The translations under genes and the position numbers were made by a program. A DNA stretch of 64,000 nucleotides from Dehalococcoidia bacterium. GTDB taxonomy: Bacteria > Chloroflexota > Dehalococcoidia > SM23-28-2 > HRBIN24. The notes under the pieces were generated by a model. The model saw only the letters and a program-made list of their open reading frames with translations. It did no database searches and was not told the DNA's origin. The stretch lies in the NCBI GenBank assembly GCA_032249735.1, contig JAVVHA010000010.1, forward strand, positions 1 through 64,000, given 5' to 3'. How positions within the stretch are numbered: position 1 is the first letter of the stretch; the number at the start of each line of letters is the position of its first letter. Positions 53,684-62,601 of this stretch are shown one piece after another.

Positions 53684-56600
53684 CTCCTGACAGAGGTGGA
53701 CCTTGGGTAGAGCCAGGTCCACCTCCTCCCCATCCTTCTGGCGTATGGAGAGGACCACGGGGTCGCCACCGGGGTATGACCTCAGGAGGCCCATGACTTG
53801 GCGCAACCTCTCCTGGTCACCTTCTGTGTCCTCCGTCTCCTGAAGGAGGAGGTGGAGGCGGCGGCCATTGTTGGTCTGGGGGCTTTGGGTGGAGATGCCC
53901 AGGGTGGAGGGGTCGAAGGGACCATCCTGATAGGCCACGGCCCGCAGCACGCTCAGCTGCACCCTCTCCTCACCCCGGTGGCGCACGCGCGCCCGGGCCA
54001 CCACGATGTTGCCGTGGCGCCAGAGAGGGCGCGTCTCCTCCAGGGTCTCGGGCCAGATGGTCAGCTCGGCCACCCCTGAGAGGTCTTCTAGTTGGACGGT
54101 GCAGAACTGGCGGCCATCGCGGGTGGAGAGGGTGCGCACATGGGCTACGTATCCGCCCACCACCACATCTCGCCCGTCCATCTCCGGCGATATCTCCGCC
54201 AGGTGGCAGGAGAGGTAGGGAGCCAGCTCCCGCGCTGCCCGGGAGAAGGGGTGCTCTGAGAAGTAGACGCCCAAGAGCTCCTTCTCCCAGGAGAGGCGAC
54301 GCCCCTGGGGGGCCCGCACGTTGGGCAGGTCGATATGATTCATGCCATCCCCTCCGCCCCAGAGGTCGAAGAGGCTAGCCTGCCCCGTCTCCCGGGCCCG
54401 CACCGACTGCTGGGCCAAGGCGACCAGCTTGTCCAAAGCGGCCAAGATGGCGCCGCGGTCGGCGCCGAGGGAGTCCAAGGCGCCAGCCTTAACGAGGCTC
54501 TCCAACGCCCGCTTGTGGATGGCGCCTTGGGGGAGGCGGCAGAAGAAGTCCTCCACCCCTTTGAAGGGCCCGCCCCGCTGACGCTCGGCCACTATATCCT
54601 CGGCCACCCCTTCGCCCACGTTCTTGATGTTGGCTAGGCCGAAGCGGATGGCCCGCCGGCCCTCGTGTTCCTCCAGGCTGAAGTTGACCTGGCTGCGGTT
54701 AACATCAGGAGGCAGGACGGGGATGCCCAGGCGGAGGCATTCGGCGTAGGCCTCGGCCACCCGCGCCGTGGGGTCGGGGCGGCGGCTGGCCAGCCGCAGG
54801 ACGGCCGTCATGTACTCCTCAGGGTAGTGGGCCTTGAGATAGGCCGTCTGATAGGCGATGCGGGCGTAGGAGACGGCATGGGCCTTGTTAAAGGCATATC
54901 CAGCGAAGGGCTCGATAAGCTCGAAGATGGTCTCGGCCGTCTCCTTGGAGTAGCCGCGGGCCATGGCCCCCTGGATGAACCGCTCCCGCTCCGCCTCCAT
55001 GAGGGAGCGGATCTTCTTGCCCATGGCCTTGCGCATGAGGTCCGCCTCCCCCAGGGAGTAGCCGGCGAACTTCTGGGCGATGAGCAGCACCTGGTCCTGG
55101 TAGACGATGACCCCATAGGTCTCGTCCAGGATCTCGGCCAGATCGGGGTGGGGATAGCGGATGGGCGCCAGGCCGTGCTTGGCCCGGATATAGGTGGGGA
55201 TGTGCTGCATGGGGCCGGGGCGGTAAAGGGCCACCATGGCCGCCAGGTCCTTGATGGAGGTAGGGCGCAGCTCCTGGATGTAGCGGCGCATCCCCGCCGA
55301 CTCCAGCTGGAAGACGCCGAAGGTCTCCCCTCGCGAAAGCATCTGGTAGGTCTCGGGATCGCCGTCGGGGAGTTGGCCCAGGTCGATGTCGATGCCCCGC
55401 GTCTCGCGGATGAGGTCTAGGGCGGTGCGCAGGATGGTGAGGTTAGCCAGGCCTAAGAAGTCCATCTTCAAAAGGCCCAGGGCGGCCACGTCATCCATGT
55501 CGTACTGGGTGGTGGGGAGGGCATGGGGGTCGTCGCGCCCCGAGGGGGGCCTTTGGAGGGGGAGGAACTCGGTAAGAGGCCTGGGAGCGATGACCAGGCC
55601 GGCAGCATGGGTGGAGGCATGCCTGGCCACCCCTTCCAGGGCGCGGGCGATATCCACCAGTCGCCGCACCTGAGGGTCCGACTCATAGGCCTGGCGCAGC
55701 TGGGGGCTCTCCTGGAGGGCCCGCTCGATGGTCACCACCCCGAAGGATGGGGGCAGGTGGGGCACCATCCTGGCCACTCGGTCCACGTCGGCGTAGCTCC
55801 AGCCCAGGGCCCGCCCCACGTCTCGCAGGGAGGCGCGGGCCCCCAGGGTGCCGAAGGTGATGATCTGGGCCACCCGGTCGCGCCCGTACCGCTCGGCGGC
55901 GTAGCGGATCATCTCGTCCCGCCGGTCCTCGGCGAAGTCCAGATCCACGTCGGGCATCTCCTTGCGCTGGTGGTGGATAAAACGCTCGAAGACCAGCCGG
56001 TGCTCCAGAGGGTCGATGTCCGTGACCCCTAGGCAATAGAGGATGATGGAGGCGGCAGCAGAGCCCCGCACGCCCATGAAGATGCCGCGCTCGCGGGCAT
56101 ACTTGGCGATCTGATAGACCACCAGTATGTAGTTGGTAAAGCCCGTATCCTGGACCACCGCCAGCTCATATTCCAGGCGGCGGCGGGCCTCCTCGTTGTG
56201 AGGGCCGTACCGGCGCAGAAGTCCCTCCTGGCAGAGGTGAGTGAGGTATTGATGGGGGGTGAAGCCCGCTGGCACCTCTGCCTCGGGGATGTGGAGCTGG
56301 CCGAACTCCAGCTCCAGGTGGCAGCTCTCCGCCACCATCCAGGTGTTGTCGATGGCCTCCGGCAGCTCGGGGAAGAGCTGGCGCATCTCCTCCTCCGACT
56401 TGAGGTAATAGGAGGTGGGGTCGCCAGCCATGCGCATGCGGTGGGGGTCGTCCAGGGTGGTGCCGGTGCTGATGCACAATCGCACCTCCTGGAGGGCCCA
56501 GTCCTCCTTATGGATGTAGTGGACGTCGTTGGTGGCCACCAGGGGGATGCCCGTCTCCCGGGAGAGCCTCACCAGCTGGCGGTTGAGGGTGGGGCCCTCC

Positions 56601-57130
56601 TCCAGCTGGTGCTCCTGGATCTCCAGGTAGAAGTGGCCATCAAATACCTCCCGGTAGTAGCGAGCCAGGCGCATGGCCTCCTCATAGCGCCCAGCCAGAA
56701 GGAGCCTAGGTATCTCGCCCGAGACGCACCCCGATAGGCCCACCAGCCCCTCGGCGTGGGCCTCCAGCAGCTCGCGGTCGATGCGGGGCTTGTAGAAGAA
56801 GCCCTCCAGATGGGCCTTGGTCATGAGCTGGATGAGGTTCTGATAGCCGCGCAGGTTGCGGGCCAAGATGATCATGTGATAGGGCTGCTTTTCTTGAGGG
56901 TCGCGGCTGTGCCGAGAGCCCTGGGCCACATACGCCTCCACCCCGATGATGGGCTTTATCCCCCGGCTCTTGGCCTCCCGATAGAACTGGATGGCCCCAT
57001 AGAGAACGCCATGGTCGGTGATGGCCACCGCCTCCTGGCCTAGCTCCCGCACCCGCTCCATAAGGGCCGGGATCTTGCAAAGGCCGTCCAGGAGAGAGTA
57101 CTCCGTGTGAAGGTGAAGGTGAACAAACAT
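53624..57130 (-). CDS. dnaE: DNA polymerase III alpha subunit
   Basis: Replicative polymerase of 1168 aa. PHP domain with HLHTEYSLLDG and ITDHGVLYG (metal-site residues kept), catalytic aspartates in MPDVDLDFAEDRR (about residue 393), GVRGSAAASIILYCLGVT, a finger region with GVIVYQDQVLLIAQKFAGYS, tandem HhH, and an OB domain (VVVGGYVAHVRTLSTRDGRQF split). This is the DnaE1 type. ATG preceded by AGGAG; promoter at 57159-57187. Confidence 0.97.
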   Translation of the reverse strand: MFVHLHLHTEYSLLDGLCKIPALMERVRELGQEAVAITDHGVLYGAIQFYREAKSRGIKPIIGVEAYVAQGSRHSRDPQEKQPYHMIILARNLRGYQNLIQLMTKAHLEGFFYKPRIDRELLEAHAEGLVGLSGCVSGEIPRLLLAGRYEEAMRLARYYREVFDGHFYLEIQEHQLEEGPTLNRQLVRLSRETGIPLVATNDVHYIHKEDWALQEVRLCISTGTTLDDPHRMRMAGDPTSYYLKSEEEMRQLFPELPEAIDNTWMVAESCHLELEFGQLHIPEAEVPAGFTPHQYLTHLCQEGLLRRYGPHNEEARRRLEYELAVVQDTGFTNYILVVYQIAKYARERGIFMGVRGSAAASIILYCLGVTDIDPLEHRLVFERFIHHQRKEMPDVDLDFAEDRRDEMIRYAAERYGRDRVAQIITFGTLGARASLRDVGRALGWSYADVDRVARMVPHLPPSFGVVTIERALQESPQLRQAYESDPQVRRLVDIARALEGVARHASTHAAGLVIAPRPLTEFLPLQRPPSGRDDPHALPTTQYDMDDVAALGLLKMDFLGLANLTILRTALDLIRETRGIDIDLGQLPDGDPETYQMLSRGETFGVFQLESAGMRRYIQELRPTSIKDLAAMVALYRPGPMQHIPTYIRAKHGLAPIRYPHPDLAEILDETYGVIVYQDQVLLIAQKFAGYSLGEADLMRKAMGKKIRSLMEAERERFIQGAMARGYSKETAETIFELIEPFAGYAFNKAHAVSYARIAYQTAYLKAHYPEEYMTAVLRLASRRPDPTARVAEAYAECLRLGIPVLPPDVNRSQVNFSLEEHEGRRAIRFGLANIKNVGEGVAEDIVAERQRGGPFKGVEDFFCRLPQGAIHKRALESLVKAGALDSLGADRGAILAALDKLVALAQQSVRARETGQASLFDLWGGGDGMNHIDLPNVRAPQGRRLSWEKELLGVYFSEHPFSRAARELAPYLSCHLAEISPEMDGRDVVVGGYVAHVRTLSTRDGRQFCTVQLEDLSGVAELTIWPETLEETRPLWRHGNIVVARARVRHRGEERVQLSVLRAVAYQDGPFDPSTLGISTQSPQTNNGRRLHLLLQETEDTEGDQERLRQVMGLLRSYPGGDPVVLSIRQKDGEEVDLALPKVHLCQELVSHLRALLEPWGEVKAYF

Positions 57131-57158
57131 GTTCTCCTATTCCCCTCGGGACAGCACC

Positions 57159-57187
57159 ATTATGAACCAGGGGCTCTGCCTGGACAA
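57159..57187 (-). promoter_or_regulatory. promoter of dnaE
   Basis: Minus strand: -35 TTGTCC (57187-57182), 17-bp spacer, -10 CATAAT (57164-57159). The -35 is the same hexamer as that of the nuo promoter. Leader of about 25 nt. Confidence 0.65.
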
Positions 57188-57193
57188 GAGGGC

Positions 57194-57982
57194 TTAGGGC
57201 GTCAGCTGCAGGGCGGTGCCCCCCGTCCAGCCCCCGTCCACCGGCAGGGCCACGCCGGTGATGAAGGAGGCCTCGTCGGAGGCCAGGAAGAGCACTGCTC
57301 TGGCCACCTCCTCCGGCTCGCCCACCCGGCCTAGGGGGTGGAGCCGCCCCAGGCGCCGCCATGCCTCCTCAGGGTTGGCGGCGAACAGGTCGGGCAGGCC
57401 GCGCTCCACCATGGGCGTGCGGATGACCCCTGGGCAGACGGCGTTGACGCGGATGCCCAGGGGTGCCAGCTCTACGGCCAGCGCCTTGGTGAGGAGGATG
57501 ACCCCGCCCTTGGAGGCACAATAAGTGGAGAGGCCGGCTATGCCCTCGATGCCTGCCACCGAGGCTGTGTTGATGATGGCCCCCCCGCCCACTTTGGCCA
57601 TCTCGGGCACGGCGTGCTTGCAGCCTAGGTACACTCCTTTGAGGTTGATGTCCATGAGCCAGCGCCACCGCTCCTCCGACACCTCGCTAATGGGCGCCAC
57701 CATCTCCACGCCGGCGTTATTGAACAGCACATCTAGTCGGCCGAAGCGGTTCACCGTCTCCTGGACCATACGGCGCACGTCTTCCTCACGGGCCACGTCC
57801 ACCTGCATCCAGGCCGCCTCTCCCCCTTTGGAGATGATGGCATCGGCGGTGGCCTTGACCCCCTCGCCGTTGATGTCGGTGCACATGACCCGCGCCCCCT
57901 CCTGGGCGAACACCAGGGCGGTGGCCCTGCCGATGCCCGAGGCGGCCCCGGTGACGATGGCGACCTTGCCCTCCAACCTCAT
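57194..57982 (-). CDS. SDR-family oxidoreductase (FabG-like)
   Basis: Classical SDR of 262 aa: TGAASGIGRATALVF, NNAGVE, INTASVAG with catalytic Ser, YCASKGG catalytic Tyr/Lys and CPGVIRTPM; the C-terminal ITGVALPVDGGW is typical of NAD(P)-dependent members. It lies 15 bp after the alpha/beta hydrolase on the same strand, probably one transcript. Substrate unknown. Confidence 0.92.
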   Translation of the reverse strand: MRLEGKVAIVTGAASGIGRATALVFAQEGARVMCTDINGEGVKATADAIISKGGEAAWMQVDVAREEDVRRMVQETVNRFGRLDVLFNNAGVEMVAPISEVSEERWRWLMDINLKGVYLGCKHAVPEMAKVGGGAIINTASVAGIEGIAGLSTYCASKGGVILLTKALAVELAPLGIRVNAVCPGVIRTPMVERGLPDLFAANPEEAWRRLGRLHPLGRVGEPEEVARAVLFLASDEASFITGVALPVDGGWTGGTALQLTP

Positions 57983-57997
57983 GACTCCTCCCTTCCT

Positions 57998-58810
57998 CTA
58001 GGTCTTCATCGGCACCTGTGACAGGAACTCCACGATGGTCTGGCATGACTCCGCTGGCTTCTCCCAGAAGTAGACATGCCCCGCCCCCTCGATGATGACC
58101 AGGCGGGAGCCGGGGATACGCTCGTGCAGGATGTAGGCGTTCTGGGGTGGAATGAGTACGTCCTGGTCGCCGTGGATGATGAGGGTGGGGGCCCTGATCT
58201 GGGGCAGGCGGTCATAGGAGTCGAAGGCCTGGATGGCCGCCGCTTGGCGGTTCATGGTATCGACGGGGGTGGGGTTCTCCAGAGACCGACGGAGCATGAG
58301 CTCTAGGAACTCCCTCCCCTCCTCCAGGAAGCGGGGTGAGCAGATGGCTGGCCACGATTTGCGAATCTGCTCCTCGCGGGAGAGGCCCGGCTCAGGCATC
58401 ATGAGTTGGATCACCTCAGGCCTTGGGGGCACGCCCTTGACCCAGCCAGGGGTGGTGCAACCCAGCACCAGCCCGCCCACCAGATGGGGGTGTCGCAAGG
58501 CCAGCTCTTGGGCGATCATGCCACCCATGGAGACGCCGTAGACGTGAGCCCTGGAAAGGCCCAGGGCCTGCAACAGACCGGCGGCGTCGTCGGCCATCAT
58601 GGCGATGGAGTATTCCACCTGGGGCTTGTCCGAGTGGCCGGCGCCCCGGTTATCGAAGCGAATGGTGCGGAAGTGACGGGAGAGGAGGCGGACGGTCTCG
58701 TCGCCCCAGGAGTGGTGCTGGCCACCGAAGCCCATGATCATGAGAAGGGGTGGGCCTTGCCCTTCCTCCACGTAGTAGATGTTGATGCCGTTGGCCTGCA
58801 CCGTGGGCAT
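57998..58810 (-). CDS. alpha/beta-fold hydrolase
   Basis: 270 aa. Nucleophile elbow GVSMGGM, oxyanion region MGFGGQHHSW, acid in HGDQDVLIPP and catalytic His in GAGHVYFWEKP form a full triad. ATG 58810 follows AGGAGGGAAGG; longer upstream frames are rejected. Related to 3-oxoadipate enol-lactonase and haloperoxidase-like esterases. The neighbours (SDR, luciferase-like oxidoreductase) hint at a catabolic set. Confidence 0.9.
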   Translation of the reverse strand: MPTVQANGINIYYVEEGQGPPLLMIMGFGGQHHSWGDETVRLLSRHFRTIRFDNRGAGHSDKPQVEYSIAMMADDAAGLLQALGLSRAHVYGVSMGGMIAQELALRHPHLVGGLVLGCTTPGWVKGVPPRPEVIQLMMPEPGLSREEQIRKSWPAICSPRFLEEGREFLELMLRRSLENPTPVDTMNRQAAAIQAFDSYDRLPQIRAPTLIIHGDQDVLIPPQNAYILHERIPGSRLVIIEGAGHVYFWEKPAESCQTIVEFLSQVPMKT

Positions 58811-58903
58811 GACCTTCCCTCCTGAGCCGGATCTGGGGTATACGTTACCGTGAGGGAGCCACCGTGGCAAGGGGGTGCAGCCCAGTCCATTAGGAGGGTG
58901 GAG

Positions 58904-59818
58904 ATGAGCGAGGTCAAGTTCGGTGTGGTGATGCCCTGGGCGGCCGTCCGCCTGGAGGAGGCGGAGCGGGCGGAGGAACTGGGGTTCGATTCCATATGGA
59001 CATCGGAGCACATCTTCTTTTACGGGCCCATACTGGATGCCTTCACCTCCTTAGCGGCCATCGCCGCCCGCACCAAGCGGATCCTTTTGGGAACGGCGGT
59101 GACCTTGCTCCCCCTGCGGCCGGCGGCGGTGGTGGCTAAGGAGGCCACCACCGTGGACATCATCTCCGGGGGGCGCCTCATCCTGGGGATAGGGGTTGGG
59201 GGCGAGTTCCCCAAGGAGTTCGAGGCCTGCGGCGTGCCGGTGCGCGAGCGGGGGGCCAGGGCCAACGAGGCCATCCGCATCCTCCGCCTGCTGTGGCGGG
59301 AGGACGACGTACGCTATGAGGGACGGTTCTGGCGGCTGCCGGGCGTCACCCTTCAGCCCAAGCCCGTCCAGCCTGGGGGGCCGCCCATCTGGGTGGCGGG
59401 GCGCTCGGAGGCGGCCATGCGGCGGGCAGGCAGGCTGGGGGATGGCTACATGCCATACCTATTCTCCCCCGAGCGGTTCCGGGACGGCTGGGAGAAGGTG
59501 CGACGTTACGCCCAGGAGGCGGGAAGAGACCCCGACCAGATCACCCCTGCCCTATACCAGTTCATCTCCCTGGGCGACTCCTATGAGGAGGCCAAGGCAC
59601 GGGCGGTGCAGGACCTCTCGGTGCGCTATAACCAACCCTTCGAGGGGATCGTGGACCGCTATGTGGTGATGGGGAGGCCGGAGGAGTGCGTGCGGCGTCT
59701 GGAGCAGTACGTGGAGGCTGGGGTGAGGCACTTCCTCTTGGTGCCCATCTTCCCCCAGGGGCGCTTTCTGGAGCACCTGGAGGTCTACGCGCGGGACGTC
59801 ATCCCCCGCCTGCGCTAG
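58904..59818 (+). CDS. LLM-class (luciferase-like) flavin/F420 oxidoreductase
   Basis: 304 aa TIM barrel: FGVVMPWAAVRLEEAERAEE, GFDSIWTSEH, GTAVTLLPLRPAAVVAKEA, LGIGVGGEFPKEFEACG and the PIWVAGRSEAAMRRAGRLGDG block are typical of F420-dependent members. ATG 58904 has AGGAGGGTGGAG upstream. The sequence alone does not separate FMN from F420 use. Divergent from the hydrolase; convergent with ask, sharing CTAG. Confidence 0.9.
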   Translation: MSEVKFGVVMPWAAVRLEEAERAEELGFDSIWTSEHIFFYGPILDAFTSLAAIAARTKRILLGTAVTLLPLRPAAVVAKEATTVDIISGGRLILGIGVGGEFPKEFEACGVPVRERGARANEAIRILRLLWREDDVRYEGRFWRLPGVTLQPKPVQPGGPPIWVAGRSEAAMRRAGRLGDGYMPYLFSPERFRDGWEKVRRYAQEAGRDPDQITPALYQFISLGDSYEEAKARAVQDLSVRYNQPFEGIVDRYVVMGRPEECVRRLEQYVEAGVRHFLLVPIFPQGRFLEHLEVYARDVIPRLR

Positions 59819-61035
59819 GCCTCCGCCAGCTGGAAGGCGCGATGGAGGGCCTGCACGGCGTCCTGAATGCGGCGGGCATCGATGAGACAGGTGATGCGGA
59901 TCTCGCTGGTGGTGATGAGTTCGATGTTGATGCCCGCCTCATATAGGGCGCGGAACATGGTGGCGGCATAGCCTGGCGCGCTTTGCATCCCCGCCCCCAC
60001 GATGCTCACCTTGGCCAGCCCCTCGTCCCATAGCACCTCCCGCGCCCCAATCTGCTGGGCCACGGGGCGGACTATCTCCACCGCTCGCCGCAGATCGCCC
60101 TTGGAGACGGTGAAGGTGAGGTCGGTGAGGCGCTCCACGGAGGCGTTCTGGACGATGGTGTCCACCGATATGCCCGCCTCCGCCAAGGGGCCGAAGATGG
60201 CGGCGGCGATGCCTGGGCGGTCGGGGACGCCACGGATGGTGATGCGGCCCACATCGGTGTCGTGGGCGATGCCCATGACCCGGTTGCGCTGCTCCATGCT
60301 CTCCCCCTCCTGGCAGATGAGGGTGCCTGGGGCCTCGGTGAAGCTGGAGGCCACGTAAATGGGCACCTTATAGGCCCATCCCAGTTCCACAGCCCGGGGA
60401 TGCATCACCCGGGCTCCTTGGCTGGCCAGCTCCAGCATCTCCTCATAGGAGATGCGTGTCAGCTTACGGGCCTCAGGGACCAGCCTGGGATCGGCAGTAT
60501 ATATGCCCTCCACGTCGGTATAGATCTCGCAGCGGTGGGCGCCCAGGGCGGCGGCCAGGGCCACGGCGGTGGTGTCGGAGCCCCCACGCCCTAGGGTGGT
60601 GATATCCATCTCATCGGTGATGCCCTGGAAGCCGGCCACCACGGGCACGCGCCCCGCCTGCAGATGGGAGAGGATACGGGAGGGGTCCACCCGCAGGATG
60701 CGGGCCCGCCCGTAACGCCGGTCGGTGCCTATGCCCGCCTGGGCGCCCGTGAGGGCGATGGCTGGCACCCCCAGGGCCTTGAGGGCCATGGCCAGCAGGG
60801 TGCAGGAGACCACCTCCCCTGTGGAGAGGAGGAGGTCCAGCTCCCGGGCCTCCGGCTCGGGGCTCACCTGGTGGGCCAGCTCGATGAGGCGGTCGGTGGT
60901 GTCCCCCATGGCCGATACCACCACCACCAGGTCGTCGCCCTGGGCGCGGCGGGCGGCGATGCGTTGGGCCACCGCCTTGAGGCGCTGGGCATCGGCTACC
61001 GATGTGCCGCCGTACTTCTGCACTACCAGGCTCAT
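59815..61035 (-). CDS. lysC: aspartate kinase
   Basis: First step of Lys/Thr/Met synthesis. VQKYGGTSVADAQRL, the GRGGSDTTAVALAAALGA active-site segment and YTDVEGIYTADPR, followed by two ACT domains (GRITIRGVPDRPGIAAAIF and KVSIVGAGMQSAPGYAATMF), which imply allosteric feedback by Lys and/or Thr. 406 aa. Its ATG overlaps the thrB stop (ATGA). Confidence 0.96.
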   Translation of the reverse strand: MSLVVQKYGGTSVADAQRLKAVAQRIAARRAQGDDLVVVVSAMGDTTDRLIELAHQVSPEPEARELDLLLSTGEVVSCTLLAMALKALGVPAIALTGAQAGIGTDRRYGRARILRVDPSRILSHLQAGRVPVVAGFQGITDEMDITTLGRGGSDTTAVALAAALGAHRCEIYTDVEGIYTADPRLVPEARKLTRISYEEMLELASQGARVMHPRAVELGWAYKVPIYVASSFTEAPGTLICQEGESMEQRNRVMGIAHDTDVGRITIRGVPDRPGIAAAIFGPLAEAGISVDTIVQNASVERLTDLTFTVSKGDLRRAVEIVRPVAQQIGAREVLWDEGLAKVSIVGAGMQSAPGYAATMFRALYEAGINIELITTSEIRITCLIDARRIQDAVQALHRAFQLAEA

Positions 61036-61925
61036 GGGCTCTCCTCGGCCAGGTGGGCGCCAACAGTAGTGGGGGAGGTGAGGATGGTCCGGCCGGCTAG
61101 CCCCATTCGGGCAGCCATGTCATCCAGGGCCTGGGCCACCCTTTCGGCATCCTCCAAGGCGAAGGCGGCCACCGTAGGACCTGCCCCCGAGAGGTAGGCT
61201 CCCAGGGCACCAGCCTTCATGGCGGCCTCCAGCAGGGGGCGCAGAGGAGGGAACAGGCGGGCCCTGTATGGCTGGTGGATTCGATCGTCGCTGGCCTCGG
61301 CCAGATGCTCCAGACGGCCGGTGGCCAGGGCGGCCACCAGGAGAGCTACCCGGGCCAGGCTATAGACGGCATCGGCGCGGGGGATGGACTGGGGCACCGC
61401 TTGCCGGGCCAGAGCGGTGGGAAGCTCCTGCTGGGGGACGAAGAGGACCACCCGCAAACCCGGCGGTGGCTCCAGCCCCATATGGACGATACCTCCATCG
61501 TCACGGCGGGCCACGATCTGCAGTCCGCCGAAGATAGCCGGGGCAGCATTGTCAGCGTGGCCTTCCATCTCTGTAGCCAGCAGGAGGATGTCCTCTTTGT
61601 CCAAGGGGTGGCCGGCCAGGGCATTGGCGGCCAGGAGGCCGCCCACCCGGGCGATGGCGCTGGCCCCCAGGCCGCGGGCCACAGGGACCGACCCTTCATA
61701 GCAAGCGTAGATTCCCCGCGGGGGGTGGGCGCCCAGGTGATGGAAGAGATGGAGGGCGGCCTCCACGGCCAGCAGGGCTATGGGCTCCTTGGGAGGGGGC
61801 ACGGGCCGGTCGTGGGCCTCCAGGTGGACGGAGCCCCAGAGATCCAGGGCCAGGCCCAAACAATCGAAGCCCGGGCCTAGGTTAGCGCTGGTGGCCGGGA
61901 CGCGCACAACGACGCTGCGGGCCAT
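61032..61925 (-). CDS. thrB: homoserine kinase
   Basis: GHMP kinase of the threonine branch. VPATSANLGPGFDCLGLAL, the phosphate loop PVARGLGASAIARVGG (GLGASA where GLGSSA is usual) and C-terminal LSGAGPTVAAF. About 297 aa from ATG 61925, which follows GTGGGGGG. Coupled to aspartate kinase, consistent with Thr synthesis. Confidence 0.94.
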   Translation of the reverse strand: MARSVVVRVPATSANLGPGFDCLGLALDLWGSVHLEAHDRPVPPPKEPIALLAVEAALHLFHHLGAHPPRGIYACYEGSVPVARGLGASAIARVGGLLAANALAGHPLDKEDILLLATEMEGHADNAAPAIFGGLQIVARRDDGGIVHMGLEPPPGLRVVLFVPQQELPTALARQAVPQSIPRADAVYSLARVALLVAALATGRLEHLAEASDDRIHQPYRARLFPPLRPLLEAAMKAGALGAYLSGAGPTVAAFALEDAERVAQALDDMAARMGLAGRTILTSPTTVGAHLAEESP

Positions 61926-61974
61926 GCCCCCCACAGCACCATGCTAGCACGCGGTGGTGAAGGAAGGAACGACC

Positions 61975-62595
61975 TTACCGCTCCTGCAGAAGGGCGGAGA
62001 GGCGCTGCCAGATGAGCTGGGTCACCTCCCCTGGGGGGAGGGAGGCATCCACCACCAAGAAGCGCTGGGGCTCCTCGCGCGCCAGGGAGAGGAAGCCCTG
62101 GCGCACGCGTCGATGGAAATCGAGCCCCTCGCCCCCGATACGGTCGCGGTGGGGCTTGCGGGCCAGGGCGGCCTCTGGCTCCATGTCCAGAAGGACCGTG
62201 AGGTGGGGGGTGAGGCCATAGCTAGCCATCTGGCACACCTGGCGCACCATCTGTAGGTCTAGGCCTCGGCCATAGCCTTGGTAGGCTATGGTGGAATCGG
62301 TAAACCGCTCGCAGATGACTGTCTGGCCTGCCCTGAGGGCTGGCAGGATGACCTCCGCCGCATGTTGGGCACGGTCGGCGGCGAAGAGGAAGAGCTCTGC
62401 CCAGGGAGAAGGGCTGGCGCCTTTCTGGAGGAGGAGGCGGCGCAACCGGCGCCCCAACGCGGTGCCGCCTGGCTCACGGGTGAGGATGGTGGGACAGCCG
62501 CTGCGATAAAGGAGGCGGGCCAGGGCCCGGGCCTGGGTGCTCTTGCCCACCCCCTCCCCTCCCTCCAGAGTGAGGAAGAGGGCTTCCCCAGGCAT
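61975..62595 (-). CDS. tmk: thymidylate kinase
   Basis: dTMP to dTDP. P-loop EGGEGVGKSTQAR at residues 11-23, TREPGGTALG, ERFTDSTIAYQGYGRG and the LID region PHRDRIGGEGLDFH. 206 aa. It starts 6 bp after the AAA-R3H gene on the same strand. Confidence 0.96.
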   Translation of the reverse strand: MPGEALFLTLEGGEGVGKSTQARALARLLYRSGCPTILTREPGGTALGRRLRRLLLQKGASPSPWAELFLFAADRAQHAAEVILPALRAGQTVICERFTDSTIAYQGYGRGLDLQMVRQVCQMASYGLTPHLTVLLDMEPEAALARKPHRDRIGGEGLDFHRRVRQGFLSLAREEPQRFLVVDASLPPGEVTQLIWQRLSALLQER

Positions 62596-62601
62596 GGCCC
62601 C

